From the NCBI GenBank assembly GCA_905339165.1, contig CAJPFH010000005.1:124001-188000 (forward strand): a stretch of 64,000 nt of DNA, given 5' to 3'. This stretch comes from Flavobacteriales bacterium (GTDB taxonomy: Bacteria; Bacteroidota; Bacteroidia; Flavobacteriales_E; Vicingaceae). The position numbers and the translations under genes were made by a program. Under the pieces are notes generated by a model. The model had not been told where the DNA came from. It searched no databases and was given only the letters and a program-made list of their open reading frames with translations. Shown here piece by piece: positions 25,339 to 34,402 of the stretch (its first letter is position 1; every line of letters starts with the position of its first letter).

Positions 25339-25823
25339 AAAATATTTTATTCGCTCTTGCGTTTCTTTCCTTTATACTTGCTATTTCCTGCCAAAGCGAA
25401 AAAGCAAAGGCTACCCATTACCACGATTTTATTGTTTTAACGATAAATAAAGTTTTTGATGCAGTTACCCATACTGAAAAAGTGTTTGAGCAAACCGATA
25501 CATTGCTGGTAGAAAAACAACTAATAAACCTTGAGTTTTCGCTAAACAAAGCCTTAACCGATTTAAATAAAACACCTGCATACCAAAACGACACAACCCT
25601 TAAAGCAGCAGCCGAAGAATTGATTTTTTATTACCAACATACGGTAATGCAACACTATCAAAATGCCCTAACAAGAATGAAGGAAACTCAATCTACTTCA
25701 AAGAAAGATATGATTTTAGGGTTATCTATTTTTTCTACCTACAACAAAGAAGACAGCCTTAGTGCTGTATTTGAAAAAAAACTTATCCTCTTCAGAAAAA
25801 AATACATGAAAGAAAAAAAGTGA
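25335..25823 (+). CDS. Helical lipoprotein of unknown function
   Basis: The 162-residue protein has a lipoprotein signal (MKNILFALAFLSFILAISC, Cys19) and an all-helical mature part (about 140 residues, rich in Lys, Thr and Leu), probably a four-helix bundle. The ATG overlaps the stop of the WD40 gene (ATGA), so the two are translationally coupled, which is odd for a cytoplasmic propeller and an exported lipoprotein. I recognise no family. Confidence 0.65.
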   Translation: MKNILFALAFLSFILAISCQSEKAKATHYHDFIVLTINKVFDAVTHTEKVFEQTDTLLVEKQLINLEFSLNKALTDLNKTPAYQNDTTLKAAAEELIFYYQHTVMQHYQNALTRMKETQSTSKKDMILGLSIFSTYNKEDSLSAVFEKKLILFRKKYMKEKK

Positions 25824-25824
25824 T

Positions 25825-27069
25825 TTAGAGTTTTAACCTTTCAGTAATGGTTTCTGAGGCTATAAAAGCCGTTGTCCATGCCGCCTGAAAATTAAAACCT
25901 CCGGTTAATCCATCAATATCCAGCACCTCTCCGGCAAAAAAAAGATTTTTTGTTTTTTTACTTTCCATGGTTTTAAAATTTATTTCTTTAAGCGAAACGC
26001 CACCGGCTGTAACAAACTCTTCTTTAAAAGTAGTTTTACCTCTTGCCTCATAAATATCGTTGGTAAGAAGTTCCGATAGTTTTTCTATTTCCTCTTTACG
26101 AATATCTGCATACGTTCTACCCAGTGGAATAGCTGCTTTGGTGGTTAAAAACATCCATAAACGGGCTGGAATATGAAAAGGATTAGTAGAGGAAATTGTT
26201 TTACCCGACATTTGTTTTTTAAATAACTTCAATTCATTGCTTGCATCTGTGCTTTTTTCCTCATTAAGCCAGTTTATTGAAAATATAAAACAGTATTTTT
26301 TTTCGGCAAGATAACGTGCCGCAATGGCCGATAATTTTAACACCACAGGCCCACTAACTCCCCAGTGTGTAATTAACATAGGGCCGGTTGAAACAAAAGG
26401 TGTGTCTTTTATTTGTAAACAAACTTCGGGCATACTTAAGCCCATTAATGAGGTAATGTTGTTTTGCGGCAAATTAAAGGTAAACAGCGATGGAACAGGA
26501 GGTATTATTTCGTGCTGAAAAGAATTGAGAAAAGAATAGGCCGATAGGTGCAAGCTTCCTCCGGTAGCTAACAACAAGCAGGTGCTTGAATAATTAATGC
26601 CCTGTTTGGTATTTAAAATAAACAAATTATTTTCTTTTTTTATTTCTGTAATCTGAGTGTTAAGTTGTAGTTGTAGTTGTATTTTGTACTTTTCGGCTTG
26701 TTTTAAAAAGCAATCGATAATGGTTTGTGAAGAGTTGCTTTGCGGAAAAACCCTTCCGTCATCTTGTGCATAAAGCAACACTCCTTTTTGTAAAAACCAA
26801 TTCATAGTATCGGCCGTGTTAAACCTGTAAAATGCCGATAGAAGCTCTTTTTGTCCTCTCGGATAAAATTCTATAAGCTCTTGAGGTTCGGTGCAAGCGT
26901 TGGTAAGATTACAGCGTCCCCCTCCTGAAATTTTCACTTTGGAAAGCACCTGACTTGTTTTTTCAATAATGGCAACACGAATATCCGGTCGTTTTTCTAC
27001 GGTATGAATAGCTGCAAAAAAACCGGCTGCTCCTCCGCCCACAATAATCAAGTCGAACCGGTTGTGCAT
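25825..27069 (-). CDS. BaiN/HI0933-type FAD-dependent oxidoreductase
   Basis: The 414-residue flavoprotein starts with the dinucleotide-binding motif DLIIVGGGAAGFFAA, followed by VKISGGGRCNLTNAC, the hallmark of the HI0933/YhiN/BaiN family, and closes with FFAGEVLDIDGLTGGFNFQ and an AWTTAFIAS FAD-contact segment. Family members include a bile-acid enoyl reductase and aminoacetone oxidase-like proteins, but most have no known substrate, so function is open. It lies 18 bases downstream of the biotin carboxylase gene on the same strand and is probably transcribed with it. Confidence 0.88.
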   Translation of the reverse strand: MHNRFDLIIVGGGAAGFFAAIHTVEKRPDIRVAIIEKTSQVLSKVKISGGGRCNLTNACTEPQELIEFYPRGQKELLSAFYRFNTADTMNWFLQKGVLLYAQDDGRVFPQSNSSQTIIDCFLKQAEKYKIQLQLQLNTQITEIKKENNLFILNTKQGINYSSTCLLLATGGSLHLSAYSFLNSFQHEIIPPVPSLFTFNLPQNNITSLMGLSMPEVCLQIKDTPFVSTGPMLITHWGVSGPVVLKLSAIAARYLAEKKYCFIFSINWLNEEKSTDASNELKLFKKQMSGKTISSTNPFHIPARLWMFLTTKAAIPLGRTYADIRKEEIEKLSELLTNDIYEARGKTTFKEEFVTAGGVSLKEINFKTMESKKTKNLFFAGEVLDIDGLTGGFNFQAAWTTAFIASETITERLKL

Positions 27070-27087
27070 GGAATGAAGTATATAAAA

Positions 27088-28572
27088 CTAACTTCTGTTT
27101 TTCTTCCAGTTGGAGGCGGTTGTAATATTTTCTTTGTACTTCTTTTGCTTTACCGCTGCTTTTTCATTGTATAGTTTTGCGGTAAATAAAGAGGCCACCA
27201 TCTCTTCCTCGGCATTTTCTCTCTCCAACAATTCTGGTTTAAAATACTTATTTACAAAATGAGTATCGAAATTTCCTTCTGCAAAAGCCTTATGCTGTAA
27301 CGCAAATTTGCAAAAAGAAAGCGTGGTTTCTACTCCATTTATATGGTATTCTTCTATGGCTCTTAGCATTCTTTGAATGGCCTCTGTACGGTCTTTTCCG
27401 TGCGTAATCAACTTTGCAATCATTGGGTCATAATAAATAGGAATATCCATTCCTTCCTCAAATCCGTCATCAACACGCACTCCCGGTCCTTTTGGAATTT
27501 TGTATGTGCTTAACAGACCAATGTCCGGTAAAAAATTATTTTTGGGGTCTTCGGCATAAACGCGCACTTCTAAAGAATGTCCGTTTATTTTTAAATCGTT
27601 TTGAGTAAAGCTCAATTTTTCTCCACGAGCTATTTTTATTTGTTCCTTTACTAAATCAATACCGGTAATCATTTCCGTAACAGGGTGCTCAACCTGAAGG
27701 CGGGTATTCATTTCCAAAAAATAGAAATTTTTATTTTCATCAAGTAAAAACTCAACCGTGCCGGCCCCTACATAGTTGCACGAACGAGCCACGTTTACCG
27801 CACATTTTCCCATTGCTTCGCGTATTTCGGGCGTAAGCACCGATGAAGGAGCCTCTTCTATTACTTTCTGATGCCTGCGTTGTATGGAACATTCCCTCTC
27901 AAACAAATACAGAATATTCCCATGAGTATCGGCCAGTACTTGAATTTCTATGTGGCGAGGCGAACCCACGTAGCGTTCTATAAATACTGAACCATCGCCA
28001 AAAGCCGACAGAGCTTCGCTAATGGCTCTGTTCATTTGTTCTTCCAATTCTTGTTCGGCTTCTACAATTCGCATTCCCTTTCCGCCACCACCTGCCGAAG
28101 CTTTTATAAGAATTGGAAAACCTACTGATTTTGCTACCTTTTTTGCCTCTTCCACATCGGATACCGCCCCCTCGGTACCAGGAACCATGGGTATATTAAA
28201 TTTTTTGGCTGCTGCCTTGGCTGCAAGTTTGCTGCCCATGGTTTCCATCGCCTCTGGCGTGGGTCCTATAAAAGTAAGGCCGGCAGCCTTTACTTTTCTT
28301 GTAAATTCTGCATTTTCCGACAAAAATCCATATCCGGGATGTATCCCTTCTGCTCCGGTTTTCTTTGCTGCTTCAATTATTTTTTCTCCTACCAAATAAG
28401 ATTGGTTAGAGGGCGATGCCCCAATGCATATGGCTTCATTGGCATATCGTACAAAAGGGGCATTACGATCTGCTTCCGAATAAACTGCCACGGTTTGTAT
28501 TCCCATTTCTTTGCAACTTCGCATAATGCGCAAGGCTATCTCTCCTCGGTTTGCTATTAAAATTTTTTTCAT
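27088..28572 (-). CDS. accC: Biotin carboxylase subunit of acyl-CoA carboxylase
   Basis: The 494-residue protein has the N-terminal preATP-grasp domain (KKILIANRGEIALRIMRSCKEMG), the ATP-grasp glycine loop (KASAGGGGKGMRI, about residue 160), the signature RECSIQRRHQKVIEEAP, the active-site region FYFLEMNTRLQVEHPVTEM and a C-terminal BC domain. It carboxylates biotin on a carrier protein using ATP and bicarbonate. The C terminus extends about 45 residues beyond AccC of E. coli, with charged NAEEEMVASLF and TASNWKKN segments, as in Bacteroidota enzymes linked to acetyl- or propionyl-CoA carboxylase. The carrier and carboxyltransferase genes are not adjacent. Confidence 0.9.
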   Translation of the reverse strand: MKKILIANRGEIALRIMRSCKEMGIQTVAVYSEADRNAPFVRYANEAICIGASPSNQSYLVGEKIIEAAKKTGAEGIHPGYGFLSENAEFTRKVKAAGLTFIGPTPEAMETMGSKLAAKAAAKKFNIPMVPGTEGAVSDVEEAKKVAKSVGFPILIKASAGGGGKGMRIVEAEQELEEQMNRAISEALSAFGDGSVFIERYVGSPRHIEIQVLADTHGNILYLFERECSIQRRHQKVIEEAPSSVLTPEIREAMGKCAVNVARSCNYVGAGTVEFLLDENKNFYFLEMNTRLQVEHPVTEMITGIDLVKEQIKIARGEKLSFTQNDLKINGHSLEVRVYAEDPKNNFLPDIGLLSTYKIPKGPGVRVDDGFEEGMDIPIYYDPMIAKLITHGKDRTEAIQRMLRAIEEYHINGVETTLSFCKFALQHKAFAEGNFDTHFVNKYFKPELLERENAEEEMVASLFTAKLYNEKAAVKQKKYKENITTASNWKKNRS

Positions 28573-28679
28573 ATTGAAACAGTGATTATTAGTAATACTT
28601 TTATTCTTTTATAAAAAATAATTTGATAAATATAAACATTTCAATTACTTTCCACTTTCTAAATTTCTATATACCATTT

Positions 28680-31082
28680 ATGTATAAAAACTTTCTTTTC
28701 GCCTTATCCATTATGTTTCTGCCCTTGCTTATTTTTTCGCAAAAGAAAGCAAAAGACCAAACAAAAGTAAACGAAACCTCTATATTCAACCGAGAAAAAC
28801 TTCAACAACTTATTCTTTTTGAAATAAATAAAATTAGAACCGGAGCTAATTTAGACACACTGCTTCCAAATGATATCCTTTTTAGAGCAGCCGATTTTCA
28901 GGCAGCACAAATGTCGGGAAACGGAAAAGCCGAACTGTTAGGAAGCGGAAAATATGCTACTACAGGCAAACGCATCGAAGCGGCCGGTGGCACACAAAAC
29001 GGTGAAGAAATTGTAATTTCTGTTGCTGCTATGAAAGGCAAAAACTTCTTAACAGAAAAAGAAATTTGTGATGCCATTTTTTTAAAATGGAAAGCAGGAA
29101 AAAAAGAATTACCTATTATTAAAAATGTAAAACATATTTACGCTTCAGCCTCGGCCTGGGCTGACGAAGGCGGTAAAAAAACATTTGTTTCGGTAGTATT
29201 TGGAGGGTTCGATTCATTTAAAGCCGCAGCCGATAAGCGAAAAGAATTACCTGTTCCTTTTACCAAAAAAAATAAAAAAGTAAAAGCACCCGATGCTCGT
29301 GCATGTAAAAATTGTGCAAAATTTAAAGATTACGATGGTCTTCAGGAAGGTTTGTATATTGAAAATGATAAAATATATTTAAAGTACGATAATTTAAAAA
29401 ACCTGCTTCGATTAATAAAAAAACCAAAAGATGGCTTGGCTATAGATATTGTACAACGTAGCCAGTACAATAATCCGAACTACAATATCTATAACAATAA
29501 TCTGCAAAGCAGGGGCATTTTGCTTAAAACAATAAACAAGAATAAACTTCTTAGTAAAAACCGAATTAAACCCGAAAAGAAAAATAAAAAGGTAAATAAA
29601 TTAGATGTAGAACTAGGCAAACTTCCCAAGAAACTACAAGGAGAATACGAAATGAATTTACTGGTGATAATAGACGGGAAACTCTGCAAAACCATTCGAA
29701 AAACCAAACTCGAAATTACCGACCAAGAATCGAATACCCCTTTAGAAATGTTATTGATGCCCGATAGTAATGCCTATTTTAACCCTATGTTTACTCCTGT
29801 TTCCGAATCTTCCTTATTACTTTTTAATGTGCCTTTCGATAAAGGCAAATTCGATTACAAAGAAGAAGACATGAACCCATTTCTTGAAACGCTACAAGAA
29901 CCCGATTTTTTTATAGAAGGCCTCTATATTACCGCCTATTCCTCCATAGAGGGCGATTCTGCGGCCAATGCCAAACTTCAACGCCAACGGGCAGAAAGCA
30001 TCATTTCTGCTCTCTCAAAACTACATAAATCAGGTTTAGCCACTCAGGTTAAAACCAGCGATTCATGGCAACTTTTTCAAATGGAAATGGAAGACGGCAA
30101 GTTCGATTACCTTACCAAATTGCCTAAGAAAAAAGCCATTCAGACCATTAATGCCGATCAAAACTTACAAAACGAACTGGAACCTTTTTTATCCAAACAA
30201 CGCTTCGCTCAAATTATTATGGATGTAAGCTATGATACCCGCGGTCCAAAAGAAGAAAAATTCTGTATCGTTCAATTCAATAAAGCAGCCAAAAAAGGCG
30301 ATGTAAAACAGTGTCTGAAAATACAGTACTTTATCGAAAAGCAGATTGCAGAAGGAAAATATTCTCCTGAAACACCTTTTAAACTCGACATTCCCTTTCA
30401 GGCAAAATTCTCGGGAGTTTTAAATAACCGAATAGCATTTCGATACCTTAGAAACAAAGAAGTTTTTGAAGACGACTTAGTGGAACTGAATAAATTGTCT
30501 CAGTTAGACCCTGTAAACAATTACGTTAAATTTAACCAGCTATTTGCCGAAATTAAATTAGATACCATTGTAGGGAACCAAAAACAACGAGATGCCAAGC
30601 AGGCCCGTATCGATGCCTTATACAATACCGAAATTCCTAAAAAATGTACAGATGCACTGAATATTGAGTGGCAATTTAAAGTAATGGAATCCGTAGACAC
30701 CTTAGATGATGCAGAACCAATTATTGAAGCATGTATAAACAAAATAAAATCGTTCTATAATTTTAAAGAGGCCAGTTGGGAAAACGCTCTTAAATTATCG
30801 TATGTTTTTGCCCGTTTTAAAGATTATAAGTTTGCGGCCCACTTGCTGGCCCCTTACATTAAAGAAAACAAACCCGATGAAAATCTTCTGTTTGCCTTTG
30901 TATCGTACTGTGCCAAAGAAATTGAATTAAGCAATACCCGTATGTTTGTTTCCGGAATGAGCAAAGCTCGAGAAGCCAATCCTGAACGCTATTGTAAATT
31001 GTTTGGCCAACCACGCCTAACCTTTCAGGTATTGGAAAACCCTTTGGTAAAAGAAGAATTTATTAAAGCGAACTGTAAGTAG
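28680..31082 (+). CDS. Large exported protein with CAP-like and OmpA-like regions
   Basis: The 800-residue protein has a signal peptide (MYKNFLFALSIMFLPLLIFSQ). Residues about 35-175 resemble a CAP/SCP domain (LILFEINKIRTGANLDTL, FRAADFQAAQMSGNGKAEL). Residues about 415-545 contain ITAYSSIEGDSAANAKLQRQ followed by RAESIISAL, which recalls the OmpA-family peptidoglycan-binding motif. The C-terminal part (about 560-800) is helical and TPR-like. A Cys pair, CKNCAKF, lies at about 215. The combination suggests a periplasmic cell-wall-associated protein. The start is ATG 28680, which gives a clean signal peptide. It is monocistronic on the plus strand and diverges from accC. Confidence 0.65.
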   Translation: MYKNFLFALSIMFLPLLIFSQKKAKDQTKVNETSIFNREKLQQLILFEINKIRTGANLDTLLPNDILFRAADFQAAQMSGNGKAELLGSGKYATTGKRIEAAGGTQNGEEIVISVAAMKGKNFLTEKEICDAIFLKWKAGKKELPIIKNVKHIYASASAWADEGGKKTFVSVVFGGFDSFKAAADKRKELPVPFTKKNKKVKAPDARACKNCAKFKDYDGLQEGLYIENDKIYLKYDNLKNLLRLIKKPKDGLAIDIVQRSQYNNPNYNIYNNNLQSRGILLKTINKNKLLSKNRIKPEKKNKKVNKLDVELGKLPKKLQGEYEMNLLVIIDGKLCKTIRKTKLEITDQESNTPLEMLLMPDSNAYFNPMFTPVSESSLLLFNVPFDKGKFDYKEEDMNPFLETLQEPDFFIEGLYITAYSSIEGDSAANAKLQRQRAESIISALSKLHKSGLATQVKTSDSWQLFQMEMEDGKFDYLTKLPKKKAIQTINADQNLQNELEPFLSKQRFAQIIMDVSYDTRGPKEEKFCIVQFNKAAKKGDVKQCLKIQYFIEKQIAEGKYSPETPFKLDIPFQAKFSGVLNNRIAFRYLRNKEVFEDDLVELNKLSQLDPVNNYVKFNQLFAEIKLDTIVGNQKQRDAKQARIDALYNTEIPKKCTDALNIEWQFKVMESVDTLDDAEPIIEACINKIKSFYNFKEASWENALKLSYVFARFKDYKFAAHLLAPYIKENKPDENLLFAFVSYCAKEIELSNTRMFVSGMSKAREANPERYCKLFGQPRLTFQVLENPLVKEEFIKANCK

Positions 31083-31134
31083 CATTTTTAACATTTAAAA
31101 TACACGATAAAAAACTGAGTAACTTCGCAGCCTT

Positions 31135-32448
31135 ATGAATCCGGGTAAAAAAGTACACTTTTACACCTTAGGCTGTAAACTAAATTTCTCCGAAAGCTCT
31201 ACCATTGCCAGAATGTTTGAAGAGGCCGGTTACGCCCGTGTCGATTTTTCGGAACAACCCGATGTATATATCATCAATACCTGCTCGGTTACCGAAAATG
31301 CAGATAAAAAATGTAAACAAATTGTAAAAAAAGCCCTTCAGCATAACCCAAATGCTTTTATTGCTATTATAGGTTGCTATGCTCAACTTAAACCCAAAGA
31401 AATAGCCCGCATTTATGGGGTAGATATGGTGCTAGGAGCCAATGAAAAATTTAAACTGTTGGAAAAACTAAAAGGATTAGAGAAAAAACAAGAACCTTTA
31501 ATATGGAACTCTGACATTAGAACAGTAAACACCTTTACACCCTCTTTTTCCAAAGCCGATCGTACTCGTTCTTTCTTAAAAATTCAAGATGGATGCGATT
31601 ACTTTTGTAGTTTTTGCACTATTCCCTTGGCTCGCGGAAAAAGCCGAAGCAATACCATACAACAAACCCTAAATACCGCCCAACAAGTGGCTAACATAGG
31701 GGTAAAAGAAGTGGTATTAACCGGTGTAAACATTGGCGACTTTGGAAAACAACACAATCAAACTTTTTTAGAGCTCATCACACAACTAGATACACTTGAA
31801 GGCATTGAACGGTATCGTATCTCTTCGATAGAACCCAATTTATTAACCAATGAAATTGTTGAATTGGTGGCAAACTCCAAAAAATTTGCTCCTCATTTTC
31901 ATATTCCGCTGCAATCTGGCTCTGATAAAATACTAGAAGCGATGCGAAGAAAATATAAACGAGAAACATTTACAAGCAGAGTGGAATACATAAAACAACT
32001 CCTGCCAGATGCCTGCATTGGAGCAGATGTAATAGTTGGCTTTCCGGGCGAAACCGAAACCGATTTTTTAGAAACCTACCACTATTTAAATGAACTAAAT
32101 ATTTCTTACTTGCACGTATTTACTTATTCCGAAAGAGAAAATACAGGTGCCATTAAAATGAAAGAAACCGTTTTACCCGAAGAAAGAAGTAAACGAAGCA
32201 AAATGCTGCATATTCTTTCCGAAAAGAAAAAAAGAGCATTTTATCAAACTCAGTTAGGTAAAACCAAAAATGTACTTTTTGAAATAGAACACAGTAATTC
32301 ATTAATGCACGGTTTTACCGAAAACTACATAAAAGTAGATTATCCTTACCACCCCGAACTCGTTAATAATATCGTTCCTCTAAAACTATTACATATAAAT
32401 TCCGATGGCAATGTTGCCGCAGAACTTTTACTTCACTCTACCTGCTAA
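31135..32448 (+). CDS. mtaB: tRNA t6A37 methylthiotransferase MtaB
   Basis: The 437-residue protein has an N-terminal UPF0004 domain with Cys14 (YTLGCKLN), the NTCSVTENAD motif and IIGCYAQ, which hold the auxiliary iron-sulphur cluster. It also has the radical-SAM CxxxCxxC motif CDYFCSFC (Cys154, Cys158, Cys161), GVNIGDFG and a C-terminal TRAM-like domain. LGCKLNFSES and the overall length fit MtaB, which adds a methylthio group to t6A at tRNA position 37, and not MiaB or RimO. The Lgt gene begins 4 bases after its stop. Confidence 0.93.
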   Translation: MNPGKKVHFYTLGCKLNFSESSTIARMFEEAGYARVDFSEQPDVYIINTCSVTENADKKCKQIVKKALQHNPNAFIAIIGCYAQLKPKEIARIYGVDMVLGANEKFKLLEKLKGLEKKQEPLIWNSDIRTVNTFTPSFSKADRTRSFLKIQDGCDYFCSFCTIPLARGKSRSNTIQQTLNTAQQVANIGVKEVVLTGVNIGDFGKQHNQTFLELITQLDTLEGIERYRISSIEPNLLTNEIVELVANSKKFAPHFHIPLQSGSDKILEAMRRKYKRETFTSRVEYIKQLLPDACIGADVIVGFPGETETDFLETYHYLNELNISYLHVFTYSERENTGAIKMKETVLPEERSKRSKMLHILSEKKKRAFYQTQLGKTKNVLFEIEHSNSLMHGFTENYIKVDYPYHPELVNNIVPLKLLHINSDGNVAAELLLHSTC

Positions 32449-32451
32449 TTT

Positions 32452-33609
32452 ATGTACCCTACCATTTCCTATTTTATAAAAGATATTTTTGGAGTAAACA
32501 TTCCACTCCCCTTTCCCACCTTTGGTTTTATTGTGGCATTCGCTTTTTTTGCAGCAGCCTACTTCTTTGCCAAAGAACTTAAAAGAAAGGAATACGAAGG
32601 ATTGCTTTTAGCCTCCCTTAAAACAACTACTTTTGGAAAACCTTTTCCTATACAAGAATACATTAGCAGTGCCTTAATGGGATTTATTATTGCATGGAAA
32701 CTTTTTTATGCCATTGGTAATTATTCAGAATTTGCTACTGATCCTCAAAAAATAATTCTCTCAACTAATGGGAGTATTTTAGGTGGAATACTTGGAGCTG
32801 CCACGATGTTACTTTTTAAATTTTTGGAAGATAAAAAACAACGTTTGCCTGAACCTGAAACAAAAGAAATTGAGTTTCATCCTTATCAGCATGTTGGCAA
32901 CATGACTATGATTGCTGCGATTGGAGGAATACTAGGAGCTAAATTGTTTCATAATTTAGAAGAGTGGAATGATTTTGTTAACAACCCTATTGAAGCCTTG
33001 CTATCCTTTAGCGGTTTAAGTATATACGGAGGTCTTATTATTGGAGGAGCTTCCGTAGTTTTTTACGCATGGAAAAACAAACTTCACCCTATACACGTAA
33101 TGGATGCTTGTGCTCCTGCACTTATGATGGCCTATGCAATAGGTCGTATAGGTTGTCATTTATCGGGCGATGGAGATTGGGGCATTGTAAATACTTCAGT
33201 TGCTCCTTCTTTTATTCCAAACTGGCTATGGGCATACAATTATCCAAACAATGTGGTATCTGAAGGAATTCCTATAGAAGGGTGCACAGGTTTGTACTGT
33301 CATGTGTTACCTCAACCGGTTTACCCTACTCCACTATACGAAAGCCTTATCAGTTTACTTTTCTTTGCCACCCTTTGGTTTTTTCGTAAAAAAATAACTG
33401 TACCCGGAGTAATGTTTTGTTCCTACATGATAATGAACGGCATAGAACGTTTTTTTATAGAAAAAATACGCATCAACCCTCCTTACCACATTGGAGGAAT
33501 TGAAGCCACACAAGCTGAAATAATTTCAGCATTATTGGTTATTGTTGGAATAGTAGGTATTTGGCTACTAACCAAAAAAAATATAAAACAGCCAAACCAA
33601 ATTAAGTAA
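32452..33609 (+). CDS. lgt: Prolipoprotein diacylglyceryl transferase
   Basis: The 385-residue membrane enzyme is longer than E. coli Lgt (291), as is usual in Bacteroidota, because of loops around 140-170 and 250-280. The family signature GRIGCHLSGDGDWG is present (the Arg and Asp-Gly residues that bind phosphatidylglycerol), preceded by SIYGGLIIGG and followed by YPTPLYESLISLLFF and IERFFIEKIRINP. It transfers diacylglycerol to the lipobox Cys of lipoproteins, of which this window encodes about ten. It lies 4 bases after mtaB, so the two are likely co-transcribed. Confidence 0.93.
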   Translation: MYPTISYFIKDIFGVNIPLPFPTFGFIVAFAFFAAAYFFAKELKRKEYEGLLLASLKTTTFGKPFPIQEYISSALMGFIIAWKLFYAIGNYSEFATDPQKIILSTNGSILGGILGAATMLLFKFLEDKKQRLPEPETKEIEFHPYQHVGNMTMIAAIGGILGAKLFHNLEEWNDFVNNPIEALLSFSGLSIYGGLIIGGASVVFYAWKNKLHPIHVMDACAPALMMAYAIGRIGCHLSGDGDWGIVNTSVAPSFIPNWLWAYNYPNNVVSEGIPIEGCTGLYCHVLPQPVYPTPLYESLISLLFFATLWFFRKKITVPGVMFCSYMIMNGIERFFIEKIRINPPYHIGGIEATQAEIISALLVIVGIVGIWLLTKKNIKQPNQIK

Positions 33610-33614
33610 ACACG

Positions 33615-34391
33615 TTGGAAATTAGCGGTATTTATATCTATCCCATTAAATCATTGGGGATTGTTACAGTTCAGGAATGTGAGGTAAATCAAAACGGTTT
33701 TAAATATGATAGGAAATGGATGCTGATAGATGAACACCATCGTTTTTTAGGTCAACGAGAACACTCAGAAATGGCTTTGCTTGCCGTTAAAATAGAAAAT
33801 AATACTTTGTATAAACCAGAACTAAACATTTCTATACCTATTGATGCTCCCGATAATCAACCTAAAACTGTGAAAATATGGAATGATGAGTGCAAAGCCA
33901 TTCCTTATAATAAAGAATATAATTAATGGTTTTCAGATATCTTAAAACAAAAGTGCTCCTTAGTTAAAATGCCCGATACTACACAAAGAAAAGTAGATAC
34001 CCTCTACGTATTTGAAAACGAAACGGTAAATTTTTCCGATGGTTATCCGTTTATGTTGACAGGCACCACTTCTTTAGAAAAATTAAATACTATGCTACAC
34101 ACAGAGGTTGATATGTTACAATTTCGCCCAAGTATTGTAATAAAAACTAACATTCCTTTTGTAGAAGACTCATTTCTTGAGTTTAAAATAAACCAAATAT
34201 CTTTCCGTGTTGCAAAACCATGTGCACGCTGTATAGTACCAAGTATCAATCTTTTAGATGGGAGTAAAAATTCGAAAATTTTAGAGGTTTTGTCTTCTTT
34301 CAGAAAACAAAACAACAAAATACTGTTTGGTCAAAACTTTCTACATAAAGGCACCGGAAAAATAAGAATAGGCAATAAAATTGAACCATAA
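33615..34391 (+). pseudogene. MOSC-domain protein gene interrupted by an in-frame stop
   Basis: Two consecutive open stretches in the same frame make one MOSC protein of 259 codons, broken by a single TAA at 33924-33926 (codon 104). Upstream is the MOSC N-terminal beta-barrel (ISGIYIYPIKSLGI, RKWMLIDEHHRFLGQRE). Downstream, without any frame shift, follow WFSDILKQKCSLVKMPDTTQ, DGYPFMLTGTTSLEKLN and AKPCARCIVPSINLLDG, with the conserved Cys region of molybdenum-sulphur-carrier proteins. A C-to-T change would turn CAA (Gln) into TAA. The first codon is TTG. The gene may be a pseudogene, an allele with a sequencing error, or read through. It lies 5 bases after lgt. Confidence 0.8.
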
Positions 34392-34402
34392 AAGCAAGCA
34401 TT

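Noticed and set aside
33969-34391. A separate small MOSC-domain gene starting at the internal ATG 33969
   Set aside because: The frame is continuous with the upstream half except for one TAA, and the residues between stop and ATG (WFSDILKQKCSLVK) fit the MOSC protein, so this is one interrupted gene.
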